Assembly: GCA_944322855.1 (NCBI GenBank)
Contig: CALUQG010000020.1
Location: 1 to 38,200 of the forward strand
Length of the DNA: 38,200 nucleotides
Direction: 5' to 3'
Source of the DNA: Candidatus Gastranaerophilales bacterium
Lineage (GTDB): Bacteria > Cyanobacteriota > Vampirovibrionia > Gastranaerophilales > Gastranaerophilaceae
Shown in pieces: positions 16,424 through 24,723 of this stretch (position 1 is its first letter; the number at the start of each line of letters is the position of its first letter). The notes under the pieces were generated by a model that did no database searches, was not told the origin of the DNA, and saw only the letters and a program-made list of their open reading frames with translations. The translations under genes and the position numbers were made by a program.

Positions 16424-17407
16424 TTATTCCTCGGTATCCAGTCCTGCAGCTTTGCTCATATTAGTTCTTATAATACCTGTGGATTGTTCAAGAATTTTTT
16501 GTTCTTCTTCAGTCAAATCAGCACCCTGCAGATATTTGTTAACAACTGCATTTATTTGTTTATCACGTGCATTCATACCCGTAATAGCGCCAAACATTGC
16601 GCTTTCACCTGCATTTGAAATAACACCGTCTGCAGCACCGTCTAATCCGTCAGCATTTTGATTAAAGAAAGCAAGTTCCTGTTTTGAAATAACACCATCA
16701 GCATTCATATCCAGATTTTTTGCGAATAGATTACCGGAACGTTCTGCAATTGTTTGAGTTGCTTCTTGATTATTAAATGATTCAAGATTGTATTTTTTTA
16801 ATGTTTCTCTATATTCATCAATACTGATTTTTTTGTCTCCGTCCAAATCATAAATTGAAAGAGCTTCATCGTCTTTTTCAAGCTGTGCAATTATATCATT
16901 ATCCAGTTTATCTCCTTGTATTTCTCCTGCTTTAGCGGCACCGTTTTTTTCAACTTCTGCAAATTCTTCTACTGTTACTTTTCCATCTTTATTTGTGTCA
17001 TAGTATTCATTAAGCAGTCCTTCTGAATAATCAAGATATGCTTGCTCTTTTTGAGCTTCCGTTTGTATTTCTGAACCAAAAATAGAAACACTTGATGATG
17101 CGAGCTTGTTTAAGTCATCGTATGAATTGATGTTGTTATAAGATATTCTTTGTTTGACTGCATTTGAAGCTGTATTGGCTGCATTTTCAGGTGTAGTAGT
17201 TTGCGTTGCAGTCTTTACATCTTTGTTATTTGAGGTATTAAACAATTCTATTTTCTGACCGATTTTAATTTTTTTCGGATCAGAAATATTATTCTTTTTA
17301 GCTAATTCATTTACTTTATTTGTAATATCCGTATTATTACTTAATTTATATTCTCTTTTTACAATATTCCATAGTGTATCACCTGAATTAACAGTGTAAT
17401 AACTCAT
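16424..17407 (-). CDS. LysM and EF-hand protein
   Basis: A 327-residue protein with one LysM domain at the N-terminus (residues 3-56: YYTVNSGDTLWNIVKREY ... KIKIGQKIELF), a Thr/Ala/Asn-rich linker, and calcium-binding EF-hand loops at 137-148 (DTNKDGKVTVEE), 187-198 (DLDGDKKISIDE) and 233-244 (DMNADGVISKQE), plus an imperfect fourth near 256-268. LysM binds peptidoglycan or chitin GlcNAc. There is no signal peptide in front of the LysM, so export would need another route. The ATG has GAGGAGAG upstream, and a longer N-terminus is not supported. The combination could serve calcium-dependent wall anchoring or assembly, but this is inference. Confidence 0.85.
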   Translation of the reverse strand: MSYYTVNSGDTLWNIVKREYKLSNNTDITNKVNELAKKNNISDPKKIKIGQKIELFNTSNNKDVKTATQTTTPENAANTASNAVKQRISYNNINSYDDLNKLASSSVSIFGSEIQTEAQKEQAYLDYSEGLLNEYYDTNKDGKVTVEEFAEVEKNGAAKAGEIQGDKLDNDIIAQLEKDDEALSIYDLDGDKKISIDEYRETLKKYNLESFNNQEATQTIAERSGNLFAKNLDMNADGVISKQELAFFNQNADGLDGAADGVISNAGESAMFGAITGMNARDKQINAVVNKYLQGADLTEEEQKILEQSTGIIRTNMSKAAGLDTEE

Positions 17408-17463
17408 AAAAATCTCTCCTCAATATATCGTATGTATATATAAAAACAATTTTTTCTAAAAAA

Positions 17464-17491
17464 TTGCCTAAATTTTTAAAAGTTGTATAAT
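17464..17491 (+). promoter_or_regulatory. serA promoter
   Basis: TTGCCT, a 16-bp spacer and a perfect TATAAT (17486-17491). The expected start near 17498 gives about 29 nt of leader holding the GGGAG site. Confidence 0.7.
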
Positions 17492-17526
17492 TGTTGACGT
17501 TGGACTTGTTTAAAAGGGAGTATCGG

Positions 17527-19119
17527 ATGAAAGTTTTAATAACAGACAAAATTAATGAAACAGCAAAAGAAATTGTTGATGAAGTTGCACAGGGTGTAAT
17601 ACTCCCGACAATGAGTGAAGAAGAATTGTGCAAAGTAATAGGTGAATATGATGCGCTAATGGTTAGAAGCCAGACCAAAGTTACACCTAAAGTTATAGAA
17701 GCAGGTAAAAATTTAAAAATCATCGGCAGAGCCGGAGTTGGAGTGGATAATATAAACCTGGATGCGGCTACTGCAAAAGGTATAATTGTTGTGAACTCTC
17801 CTGATGGCAATACAAATGCGGCAGCAGAACATACTGTTGCCTTAATGCTGGCTATGTCAAGAAATATAGCTAAAGCCGCAGCATCTACGAAACAAGGTTT
17901 ATGGGAACGTTCAAAATTCACAGGCCACGAAGTCTTCGGCAAGGTTTTAGGTGTTATTGGCTTTGGCAAAATCGGACATCACGTTGCGGAAGCTGCAAAG
18001 GCTCTCGGGATGAAAATTCTTGTTTTTGATCCATATACAACAAAAGAAGTTGTAGAAAAATTCGGTGCAAAATATGTTGAAAATCTTGATGATTTATGGC
18101 CTGTATGCGATTACATTACGGTTCATGTGCCGAAAAATAAAGAAACTCTGCATATGATAAATAAAGAGACAATTTCAAAAATGAAAAAAGGAGTACGCTT
18201 AATAAACTGTGCAAGAGGAGGAATAATTGATGAACAAGCTCTTGCAGATGCTCTTGAAAACGGTCATGTTGCTCAAGCCGCAGTTGATGTATATGAAAAT
18301 GAACCGGATATTTCTGGTTCAGCGCTTGTTAAAACATCAGGAGATATTCTTTTGACTCCTCATCTCGGTGCCAGCACAGAAGAGGCTCAACTCAATGTTG
18401 CAATTGATGTTGCCGAACAGATTAGAGATGTTCTTGCAGGCGGATCTGCGCGTTCTGCTGTGAATATTCCTTCTTTAAAACCTGAAAAACTTGAGCCTGT
18501 TAAAGATTATATGCAGCTTGCGGAAAACATTGGAGAACTTGCTATGCAGATGTCAACAGGTTCTTTAAAAGGTATTTATATTACAGTCAAAGGTAATCTC
18601 GCAGATGTTGATGTTTCACCACTTGAAACAGCTGTTGTCAAAGGTGTTTTGTCATCTTTTGTAAACGATGTAAATTTTGTTAATGCACCATTAATTGCTA
18701 AAAATAAAGGTCTTGATGTTTCAACAACAAAATCAAGAACATCAACGGACTACATTGGCTCTATTACACTAAAACTTGTTACGGAGGATCAGACAAATAC
18801 TGTTTCAGGAGCGCTTATTGCAAAAGATATGCCTAGAATTGTGAAAATCAACGGTTATAATGCAAGTATTGAACCTGAAAAACATATGCTGCTTGTTCCG
18901 CACGAAAACAAACCTGCAATGGTTGCTAAAGTTGCTACTGTTCTTGGTAATAAAAATATAAACATTACAAGAATGAATGTTGCTCAAAACCGTGCTGAGG
19001 CAGATAACATTTCTATAATGATTATAAACACCGGCAGTGAAGTTGATACAGAGACACTGAAAAGTATTTCAGCTATTGATGGTATAGGTTCGGCAAAATA
19101 TATTAGCTTAAATGCATAA
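17527..19119 (+). CDS. serA: D-3-phosphoglycerate dehydrogenase
   Basis: First enzyme of serine synthesis: oxidises 3-phosphoglycerate to 3-phosphohydroxypyruvate with NAD. The 530-residue length is that of the long SerA type with an intervening domain. Visible parts: the Rossmann loop VIGFGKIG (143-150), catalytic Arg230 in CARGGIID, Glu259 in VYENEP and His279 in TPHLGAST; then an allosteric substrate-binding domain (about 325-450) and a C-terminal ACT domain (HENKPAMVAKVATVLGNKNINITRMNV) that senses serine. The start is ATG 17527 with GGGAG 6 nt upstream; the frame runs 12 codons further but without a signal. Its product feeds the serine acetyltransferase and cysteine synthase encoded about 3 kb away. 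Confidence 0.97.
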   Translation: MKVLITDKINETAKEIVDEVAQGVILPTMSEEELCKVIGEYDALMVRSQTKVTPKVIEAGKNLKIIGRAGVGVDNINLDAATAKGIIVVNSPDGNTNAAAEHTVALMLAMSRNIAKAAASTKQGLWERSKFTGHEVFGKVLGVIGFGKIGHHVAEAAKALGMKILVFDPYTTKEVVEKFGAKYVENLDDLWPVCDYITVHVPKNKETLHMINKETISKMKKGVRLINCARGGIIDEQALADALENGHVAQAAVDVYENEPDISGSALVKTSGDILLTPHLGASTEEAQLNVAIDVAEQIRDVLAGGSARSAVNIPSLKPEKLEPVKDYMQLAENIGELAMQMSTGSLKGIYITVKGNLADVDVSPLETAVVKGVLSSFVNDVNFVNAPLIAKNKGLDVSTTKSRTSTDYIGSITLKLVTEDQTNTVSGALIAKDMPRIVKINGYNASIEPEKHMLLVPHENKPAMVAKVATVLGNKNINITRMNVAQNRAEADNISIMIINTGSEVDTETLKSISAIDGIGSAKYISLNA

Positions 19120-19148
19120 TTTTAAACTTGAGTATTTTGGCAGTGTAA

Positions 19149-19177
19149 TTTACTATACTCTCAAAAAGTAATATAAT
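19149..19177 (+). promoter_or_regulatory. Promoter of the M29 aminopeptidase gene
   Basis: TTTACT and a perfect TATAAT (19172-19177) separated by 17 bp, placing initiation near 19184, about 30 nt before the start codon. Confidence 0.6.
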
Positions 19178-19214
19178 CTATTAACAGGTTGCAATGAATA
19201 AAGGAGATATAGAA

Positions 19215-20321
19215 ATGGAAAATACACTGTGGTCAAAGTATGCGCAGGTTCTTGTTGAATATTCTGTTGATGTTCAGCCGGGAGATTTGACAATAATACG
19301 TGCAACAAGCCATGAGGCACAGCCGCTTGTAAAGGAAATATATAAGCAGGTTCTTCAAAAGGGTGGACATCCTGTTGTCCATGCAGCAATGGAAGGACTG
19401 GGCGAAACTTTTATTAAATATGCTTCCGATGAACAACTTTCTTATATTGACCCAATGATGGAGTTGGAGTATAAAACTGCAGACAAATTTATTTCTATAG
19501 GTGCTCCGACGAACACTAAAACAATGGCAAAAGCAGATTCAAAAAAAATGGCAAAGAGATCTGCGGCTACAAGAGAATTGTCAAATCTTATGCTTAAACG
19601 TTCTGCCGAAGGCAGTTTGAAATGGGTTATAGCAGATTTTCCGACGAACGCTCTTGCTCAGGAAGCAAAAATGTCATTGGATGATTATACGGACTTTTTG
19701 ATTAAATCATGTTATTTGCATCTGGACAATCCTATTGAAAAATGGCGAGAAATTGATAGAGAACAACAAAGAATTGCAGATTATCTAAATTCAACTACCA
19801 AACTTCATATAATAGGAGAAGAAACGGATATAACCTTCAATACAGAGGGTAGAAAATGGCTTAACTGTTCAGGACAGTGCAACTTCCCTGATGGAGAAAT
19901 ATATACTTCACCTGTGGAAGATAGCGCAAATGGTACAATATATTTTGACTTTCCGCAGATATACAGAGGTAACGAAGCACAAAAAGTAAGACTGCGTTTG
20001 GAAAACGGAAAAGTTGTTGAAGCTTCAGCTGAAAAAGGTCAGGACTACTTCCTTGATATGATAAATATGGATGAAGGTTCTCGCTTTGTCGGAGAAATTG
20101 CAATCGGAACAAATTATATGATACAGGATATTACTGGCAACATTCTGTTTGATGAAAAAATTGGAGGAGCTATTCATATGGCTCTTGGGGCTTCTTATCC
20201 TGAAGCCGGTGGAAAAAATGTATCAGGACTTCATTGGGATTTGATTAAAAATATGAAACACGGTGGAGAAATATACGCTGATGACAAATTGATATATAAA
20301 GATGGAAAATTTGTTATTTAA
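19215..20321 (+). CDS. M29-family aminopeptidase
   Basis: A 368-residue metallo-aminopeptidase of the thermophilic aminopeptidase group (AmpS, PepS, aminopeptidase T), which trims N-terminal residues from peptides in the cytoplasm with two divalent metals. Family marks: NFPDGEIYTSPVEDSANGTI holding the first metal-binding Glu, the second Glu in VGEIAIGTN, His in GGAIHMALGASYPE, and GLHWDLIKNM with the last His and Asp. Length is about 40 residues below that of many family members, mainly in loops. ATG 19215 is preferred over an in-frame ATG at 19194 because AAAGGAGA lies 8 nt before it and would be coding otherwise. It stands alone between serA and a gene-poor region. Confidence 0.93.
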   Translation: MENTLWSKYAQVLVEYSVDVQPGDLTIIRATSHEAQPLVKEIYKQVLQKGGHPVVHAAMEGLGETFIKYASDEQLSYIDPMMELEYKTADKFISIGAPTNTKTMAKADSKKMAKRSAATRELSNLMLKRSAEGSLKWVIADFPTNALAQEAKMSLDDYTDFLIKSCYLHLDNPIEKWREIDREQQRIADYLNSTTKLHIIGEETDITFNTEGRKWLNCSGQCNFPDGEIYTSPVEDSANGTIYFDFPQIYRGNEAQKVRLRLENGKVVEASAEKGQDYFLDMINMDEGSRFVGEIAIGTNYMIQDITGNILFDEKIGGAIHMALGASYPEAGGKNVSGLHWDLIKNMKHGGEIYADDKLIYKDGKFVI

Positions 20322-20521
20322 TATAACTATAGAATTTATCTTAATTCTTCATCCTCTCCAATCTGAAACAAAGCGAACCAAAATTTTTGTTATTCTGAAC
20401 CAGTTTTACTGCTTTTATAGAAATCTTTGATTTCGTGTAAAATGTCTGGTTTTCCACAGAATCTTGAAAATTTTGTGTGAGCCTGTTTCTGAAGTGACGT
20501 AGGAGAGGGTAAGGGTGAGGG
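20322..20521. other. Gene-poor stretch after the aminopeptidase
   Basis: No supported gene. It contains a G-rich run (GGAGAGGGTAAGGGTGAGGG, 20501-20520) unlike the AT-rich surroundings, of the sort found in interspersed repeats. No terminal inverted repeats were found, so it is not called an element. Confidence 0.4.
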
Positions 20522-20662
20522 TCAGCTCATAAGGGAAATAACAAGTTTGCTTTTACCAATGTCGTTGGTGCTGTTGGGCAGGTATGCCCAACCTACTTCT
20601 CCAACGGCACCGGCACCGGCCGCAGTAATAAGTGTATTTTTTATAAATTTTCGTCTATCCAT
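20522..20662 (-). pseudogene. Orphan Tat signal peptide, remnant of an exported oxidoreductase-type gene
   Basis: A 46-codon frame begins MDRRKFIKNTLITAAGAGAVG, a textbook twin-arginine leader (RRKFIK followed by a weakly hydrophobic Ala/Gly run), and then stops after about 25 unremarkable residues. Tat leaders normally precede folded cofactor enzymes such as oxidoreductases; no such domain follows in any frame, so the gene has probably lost its body. The upstream region is intact: AGAGG lies 11 nt before the ATG, and a MerR-type promoter is at 20685-20715. It could alternatively be a genuine tiny Tat-exported peptide. Confidence 0.55.
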
Positions 20663-20684
20663 GTAGTTTAAAACCTCTGTTCTA

Positions 20685-20715
20685 ATCCTAACATCTTAGA
20701 GCAGCTCTAAGTCAA
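20685..20715 (-). promoter_or_regulatory. MerR-type promoter with a perfect 17-bp palindromic operator
   Basis: On the minus strand TTGACT (20710-20715) and TAGGAT (20685-20690) are 19 bp apart, the over-long spacer typical of MerR-regulated promoters. The spacer holds the perfect dyad CTTAGAGC-A/T-GCTCTAAG (20695-20711), starting at the last bases of the -35 exactly as in known MerR-family operators such as those of SoxR and NmlR/AdhR-type regulators. A TG precedes the -10. No MerR gene lies in the window. Confidence 0.65.
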
Positions 20716-21028
20716 GCTGTTAAATAATAAAATATTACAGATTTACGTATCAAAGAAATTTGAACTTAAAACAACCTTTTTTTCTATAAAATAGTGCTCT
20801 TAAGGTTAAGAAAAATATTAAGCTAATTTTAGAAAAATTTGTTCATTAATTTCAGTTTTTAAATTTGATTTGCCCAGAATAATCAAACCATCTGTAACAA
20901 ATAATCAAACCATGTGTTCTTTTACAGCTATGCCAAACCTACAACTAGTTAGCTCTTTGTGGTGTGAAACATAACTAAACCTCAAAGAGATTCCCAAGGT
21001 TCGCTTCGCTGCGCCTGTTCATTTTGTC

Positions 21029-21060
21029 AAAAAAAAAGAGGCTTTTTTTATAATAGCCTC
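21029..21060 (-). terminator. Rho-independent terminator (minus strand)
   Basis: GAGGCT and AGCCTC form the stem on the minus strand, followed by nine T residues. It is the first terminator after cysE, about 300 nt downstream of its stop, or the end of an unannotated RNA. Confidence 0.75.
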
Positions 21061-21245
21061 GTGTTAAATACCTATTCCCGTTCCATTTATGTTTTAAGTT
21101 TATTAAAATCTATCAGTCTAGTCTTTTTGTCTTTCTCTTTATTTATCTCTTATGTTTATATAAAGTATATCCAAAGTAAATAATTGCTTCGACGTTTCAT
21201 AAGAAAAAATCTAATTGTTAACTTATATTACAAAATAATGATATT

Positions 21246-21297
21246 AGTATATACTTTTTCTAATTTTGGGCATTTATTTTTAGAATAAGTATATACT
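21246..21297. promoter_or_regulatory. Two identical 10-bp palindromes 42 bp apart
   Basis: AGTATATACT occurs at 21246-21255 and 21288-21297, four helical turns apart. Each also contains TATACT, a -10-like hexamer, so they may be operators, promoters or both. Confidence 0.4.
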
Positions 21298-21362
21298 CTG
21301 TGTATAAAAATTCTTTTGTAACAAAATGTTAATAGATGGAAAAATACATAAATATTCTCAAT

Positions 21363-22022
21363 TTAGTTGTTATTACTTTTTTCCTGTAAGTTTAGCTGTT
21401 CTTTTATTTCTGCTACTTCGTATGTAAGTCTGTTAAGCTGGCATTTAACAGGATCAGGCATTCTGTTATGCTGCAGCTGACCATCAATCATTACTCTTTG
21501 ATGAACTACTCGCCCCGGTATGCCGACAACAGTGCAATCTTCAGGAACATCATCTACGACAACCGAGCCTGCTCCGATACGTGAATTTTTCCCTATTCTA
21601 AGGTTCCCCAAAATTTTAGCTCCGGCTCCGACGATAACGTTGTCTTCCAAAGTAGGATGTCTCTTTCCATGCTCTTTACCGGTACCGCCAAGTGTTACCC
21701 CTTGGTACAGAAGGACATCGTCGCCAATATATGTTGTTTCTCCTATAACAACACCCATACCGTGGTCTATAAAAAATCTCCTGCCTATTCTGGCACCGGG
21801 ATGAATTTCTATTCCTGTGAATATTCTGCTCCAGTATGATATTAATCTTGGAATAACAGGTATTCCCCAGTAACGAAGCTTATGGGCAATTCTGTGTGCA
21901 ATTAATGCATGCAATCCCGGATAACACAAAAAGACTTCTACTATATTATCGGCTGCAGGGTCTTTTTCATAAATTGTTTGTATATCTTCTTTTATTTGTT
22001 TTATTGCACGTATAAAAAGCAT
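21363..22022 (-). CDS. cysE: Serine O-acetyltransferase
   Basis: Acetylates serine with acetyl-CoA to make O-acetylserine for cysteine synthesis. The 219-residue product is the short CysE/EpsC type: a helical N-terminus ([37 protein letters not shown]) and a left-handed beta helix of hexapeptide repeats ([27 protein letters not shown] ... [28 protein letters not shown]) with the catalytic His in the DHGMG segment, then a short charged tail. The frame runs 21 codons upstream into cysK, but ATG 22022 follows GAAGGA and gives the usual family N-terminus. It lies 10 bp after cysK, so both are translated from one message, and the enzyme pair probably forms the cysteine synthase complex. Confidence 0.95.
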   Translation of the reverse strand: MLFIRAIKQIKEDIQTIYEKDPAADNIVEVFLCYPGLHALIAHRIAHKLRYWGIPVIPRLISYWSRIFTGIEIHPGARIGRRFFIDHGMGVVIGETTYIGDDVLLYQGVTLGGTGKEHGKRHPTLEDNVIVGAGAKILGNLRIGKNSRIGAGSVVVDDVPEDCTVVGIPGRVVHQRVMIDGQLQHNRMPDPVKCQLNRLTYEVAEIKEQLNLQEKSNNN

Positions 22023-22032
22023 ATTTCCTTCT

Positions 22033-22980
22033 TTATATTGATACCTTTTTATCAAAAAGCGGTGTTGAGAGATATCTCTCTCCATAGTCGCAAGTCATTG
22101 CAACAATCAGTTTCCCTTTGTTTTCTTCTCTTTTTGAAAGCTCAATTGCCTCATAAACATTTGCTCCTGATGATATTCCACAGCAAATACCTTCTTTTTG
22201 AGAAAGTTTAATTGCTGTTTCGATTGCATGTTTTGTTGATACAGTAACAAATTTATCTATAACATCTTTATTTAAATTTTGAGGAACAAAATTTGCTCCA
22301 ATTCCTTGTATTCCGTGGGCTGCGGAGAAGCCTTTTGTTATAAGCGGACTTTCTTCCGGTTCAATCGCAATTATTTCTATTTTCGGATTGAATTTTTTTA
22401 ACGCTTTAGCTACCCCTGATACTGTTCCTCCGGTGCCAAAAGATGCGACAAATATGTCTATTTTTCCGTCAGTATCTTTTATAATTTCCTGTGCTGTTGT
22501 TAGCTCATGTATTTTAGGGTTATCAGGGTTTGAAAATTGCGAAGGTATAAAGGCTTTTTCGTATTCTTCTGAAAGCTTTAATGCTGCATTGACAGCTCCT
22601 TTCATGCCTGCGTCTGCAGGAGTTAAAACAATCTCTGCTCCATAAGCAGAAAGCATTTTTCTTCTTTCAGCGCTCATGCTTTCTGGCATAGTCAGGATAA
22701 GTTTGTATCCCTTGACAGCGCAGACAAGAGCAAGACCTATACCTGTGTTTCCGCTTGTCGGTTCAATAATGACAGTATCTTTATCTACAAGCCCTTTTTT
22801 TTCGGCTTGTTCTATCATATACAAAGCAGGTCTGTCTTTTACTGAATTAGCAGGATTAAAGTACTCCAATTTTACGACAACATCAGCAAAACCATCATTG
22901 ATTTTGTTCAGTCTTACCATTGGAGTATTTCCTATAAGTTCTAGAATGCTGTTTTTTATATTTGCTCCGGTTTTTTCCAT
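22033..22980 (-). CDS. cysK: Cysteine synthase (O-acetylserine sulfhydrylase)
   Basis: PLP enzyme that joins sulfide to O-acetylserine to form cysteine. Within 315 residues: the PLP lysine Lys48 in NSVKDRPA, the substrate loop [11 protein letters not shown] (about 72-82), the phosphate cup FGTGGTVSG (about 176-184) and CGISSGANV near the end. The length matches CysK. ATG 22980 is chosen because GGGAGG sits 5 nt upstream; the frame extends nine codons further without a signal. It lies between tyrS and cysE on one strand with 16 bp and 10 bp gaps, so all three are probably one operon. Confidence 0.96.
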   Translation of the reverse strand: MEKTGANIKNSILELIGNTPMVRLNKINDGFADVVVKLEYFNPANSVKDRPALYMIEQAEKKGLVDKDTVIIEPTSGNTGIGLALVCAVKGYKLILTMPESMSAERRKMLSAYGAEIVLTPADAGMKGAVNAALKLSEEYEKAFIPSQFSNPDNPKIHELTTAQEIIKDTDGKIDIFVASFGTGGTVSGVAKALKKFNPKIEIIAIEPEESPLITKGFSAAHGIQGIGANFVPQNLNKDVIDKFVTVSTKHAIETAIKLSQKEGICCGISSGANVYEAIELSKREENKGKLIVAMTCDYGERYLSTPLFDKKVSI

Positions 22981-22996
22981 AAGAACCTCCCGAAAA

Positions 22997-24226
22997 CTAT
23001 TTTTCAAGTTTTTTAAATTTCCGTTTTCCTGCCTGTATAATTATAGCCTCTTGAGGAACTGAAACAACAAAAGCTGTATCTGATATTTTTTCATTATCTA
23101 TTTTTACACCGCCTCCGGCAATTAGTCTTTTGGCTTCCCCTTTGCTGGCAACAAAACCAAGTTCCAAAAGTAAGTCAAGAATATTTTTTTCAGATGTCAT
23201 TTTGTATGTTTCAATATCTTCAGGAATACCTTTGTTCTGTACAACGTTAACAAATTCCTCCTGAGCTTTTTTTGTGTCTTCGTCGCTGTTGTATTCATTT
23301 GTAATCATATATGCAAGCTGCATTTTTATATCACGGGGGTTTTCTGTTTTGAGTCTTTCTTCAATATTTTTAAGTTCTTCGTCTGTTACATCTGTCAGCA
23401 GACTGAAATATTTTAAAATCAAAGTATCAGGAATAGACATTAATTTTCCATACATATCTTTTGCACTGTCTGTTAACGATATACAATGCTCTGGGTGGGT
23501 TTTTGACATTTTGACAAGTCCGTCTGTTCCTTCAATCAGCGGCAGAAGCATAACCATTTGTGGATTTGGTTTGCCATAGGCTGTCTGGATTTCTCTTCCT
23601 AACAACACATTGAATCTCTGGTCTGTACCGCCCAGCTCTATATCAGCATCAATGGCAACTGAGTCATATGCCTGCATCAATGGATAGAAGAATTCATGTA
23701 TTGCAATAGGTTTTCCTTCTGCATATCTTTTTGCAAAATCATCTCTTGTCATCATTTGTGCAACAGTTACATTTGATGCCAGCTTCAGAAGCTCTGTAAG
23801 TTTCATCGGGTGAAGCCAGTCTGCATTGTTAACAACTTCTGCTTTGGAAGTATCGAGCACTTTGGACATTTGTTCGAAGTATGTCTTTGCATTTTCTTCC
23901 ACCTGTTCTTTTGTAAGTGCAGGCCGTGTTTCTGATTTTCCGGAAGGATCTCCTACCATTGCGGTTGCACCGCCGACAAGAAGTACAATCTGATGACCGA
24001 GTTCTTGAAATTTTTTGAGTTTTTTCATTACAACTGTGTGTCCAAGGTGCAGATCCGGTCTTGTTGGATCCATACCTAATTTAACTCTGATAGGTTTTCC
24101 TGTTTCTTTTGATTTTTGCAATTTTATTGCAAGCTCTTTTACACCGCCGGGCAATAGTTCTGCTCCTCTTGAAATTTCTTGAGCCTGTTTTATAAATTCT
24201 TCTTTTAATACAAATTTTTCTTCCAT
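22997..24226 (-). CDS. tyrS: Tyrosyl-tRNA synthetase
   Basis: Class I synthetase that charges tRNA-Tyr. The 409-residue product carries the HIGH-type motif HLGH (60-63, after GMDPTRPD), the tyrosine-binding and dimer region ELGGTDQRFNVLLGREIQ, the KMSKS loop as VKMSKTH, and a C-terminal S4 RNA-binding domain (GFVASKGEAKRLIAGGGVKIDNEKI). The spacing is of the bacterial TyrRS subgroup with an HLGH start and a full S4 domain. ATG 24226 has AGAGGA upstream. It heads the tyrS-cysK-cysE run, an unusual coupling of tRNA charging with cysteine synthesis; no T-box-like leader is visible in the short upstream region. Confidence 0.96.
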   Translation of the reverse strand: MEEKFVLKEEFIKQAQEISRGAELLPGGVKELAIKLQKSKETGKPIRVKLGMDPTRPDLHLGHTVVMKKLKKFQELGHQIVLLVGGATAMVGDPSGKSETRPALTKEQVEENAKTYFEQMSKVLDTSKAEVVNNADWLHPMKLTELLKLASNVTVAQMMTRDDFAKRYAEGKPIAIHEFFYPLMQAYDSVAIDADIELGGTDQRFNVLLGREIQTAYGKPNPQMVMLLPLIEGTDGLVKMSKTHPEHCISLTDSAKDMYGKLMSIPDTLILKYFSLLTDVTDEELKNIEERLKTENPRDIKMQLAYMITNEYNSDEDTKKAQEEFVNVVQNKGIPEDIETYKMTSEKNILDLLLELGFVASKGEAKRLIAGGGVKIDNEKISDTAFVVSVPQEAIIIQAGKRKFKKLEK

Positions 24227-24263
24227 TTATCTGTTAATCCTCTGTTTATATTTGCATAATGTT

Positions 24264-24272
24264 ATTGTAGCA
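24264..24272 (-). promoter_or_regulatory. Extended -10 promoter for tyrS
   Basis: TGCTACAAT on the minus strand, the same nonamer as upstream of the DUF2582 gene. It leaves about 31 nt of leader with an AGAGGA site. Confidence 0.55.
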
Positions 24273-24342
24273 AAAAATATTTTGTGAGTACTTATTTAAT
24301 AATATATATTAATTTATTTGCTTAAGATGTTTTTAATAAAAT

Positions 24343-24371
24343 AAAAGAGCAGACTATTTATCTGCTCTTTT
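24343..24371. terminator. Bidirectional rho-independent terminator
   Basis: AAAAGAGCAGA and TCTGCTCTTTT form an 11-bp stem around a 7-nt loop, with T or A runs on both sides. It ends the DUF2582 transcript on the minus strand. Confidence 0.85.
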
Positions 24372-24393
24372 GATATTTATTGTTTTTTATAAA

Positions 24394-24603
24394 TTACATA
24401 TTTGTTAATTTAACTTTTGTTCTTGCACCTTTGCCTGACAAATCAGCTTTTCCTTCATGTGCAAGCCAGCCGATACCCATAGAAACAAAATTTTGTTCGA
24501 GATCTAAATCTTTTTCCAATTTAGAAATTGTTGCTTCGTTATTTTTTTGATCTGCCAAAAATTCATAAACTTTTCCTGCTGCTTCACCGATGAAATAGTT
24601 CAT
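24394..24603 (-). CDS. DUF2582-type winged-helix protein
   Basis: A 69-residue winged helix-turn-helix protein. MNYFIGEAAGKVYEFLADQ...ATISKLEKDLDLEQNFVSMGIGWLAHEGKADLSGKG matches the pattern of the small DUF2582 family, found in many anaerobes with no settled role. It has no partner domain, so it could be a DNA-binding or protein-interaction module. The ATG is well supported by AAAGGAG 7 nt upstream. It is a single-gene unit between its own promoter and a strong terminator. Confidence 0.8.
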   Translation of the reverse strand: MNYFIGEAAGKVYEFLADQKNNEATISKLEKDLDLEQNFVSMGIGWLAHEGKADLSGKGARTKVKLTNM

Positions 24604-24650
24604 AGTTAATCTCCTTTTTATACCCTATACAAAATATAAACTTCCTGTTT

Positions 24651-24659
24651 ATTGTAGCA
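24651..24659 (-). promoter_or_regulatory. Extended -10 promoter for the DUF2582 gene
   Basis: TGCTACAAT on the minus strand, identical to the tyrS promoter nonamer. The expected leader of about 40 nt contains AAAGGAG. Confidence 0.6.
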
Positions 24660-24693
24660 AATTTTTTTTTAATTGTCATACAAAATTTACATA

Positions 24694-24720
24694 ATAAAAA
24701 AATTATTTTATAAATAATTT
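24694..24720 (-). terminator. AT-rich terminator after the 857-residue gene
   Basis: AAATTATTT and AAATAATTT form a 9-bp stem around a 3-nt loop directly after the stop codon, followed on the minus strand by a T-run. It contains no GC pairs, so strength is uncertain. Confidence 0.5.
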
Positions 24721-24723
24721 TTT

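Larger units (their letters stand above)
20716..21362. other. AT-rich intergenic stretch with hairpin, terminator and paired palindromes
   Basis: No coding frame with start signals was found. Structures inside it are a long hairpin at 20953-20989 (CTCTTTG-GGT paired with ACC-CAAAGAG, one T-T mismatch), a minus-strand terminator at 21029-21060, and two copies of the palindrome AGTATATACT at 21246 and 21288. A small RNA or a 300-nt 3' UTR of the cysE operon could occupy 21029-21362. Confidence 0.5.

Noticed and set aside
20501-20520. Insertion sequence or integrated element around the gene-poor region
   Set aside because: No transposase, integrase or terminal inverted repeats were seen; only a GC-rich run and hairpins.
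22997-24272. T-box leader before tyrS
   Set aside because: The leader implied by the -10 box is only about 31 nt, far too short for a T-box.
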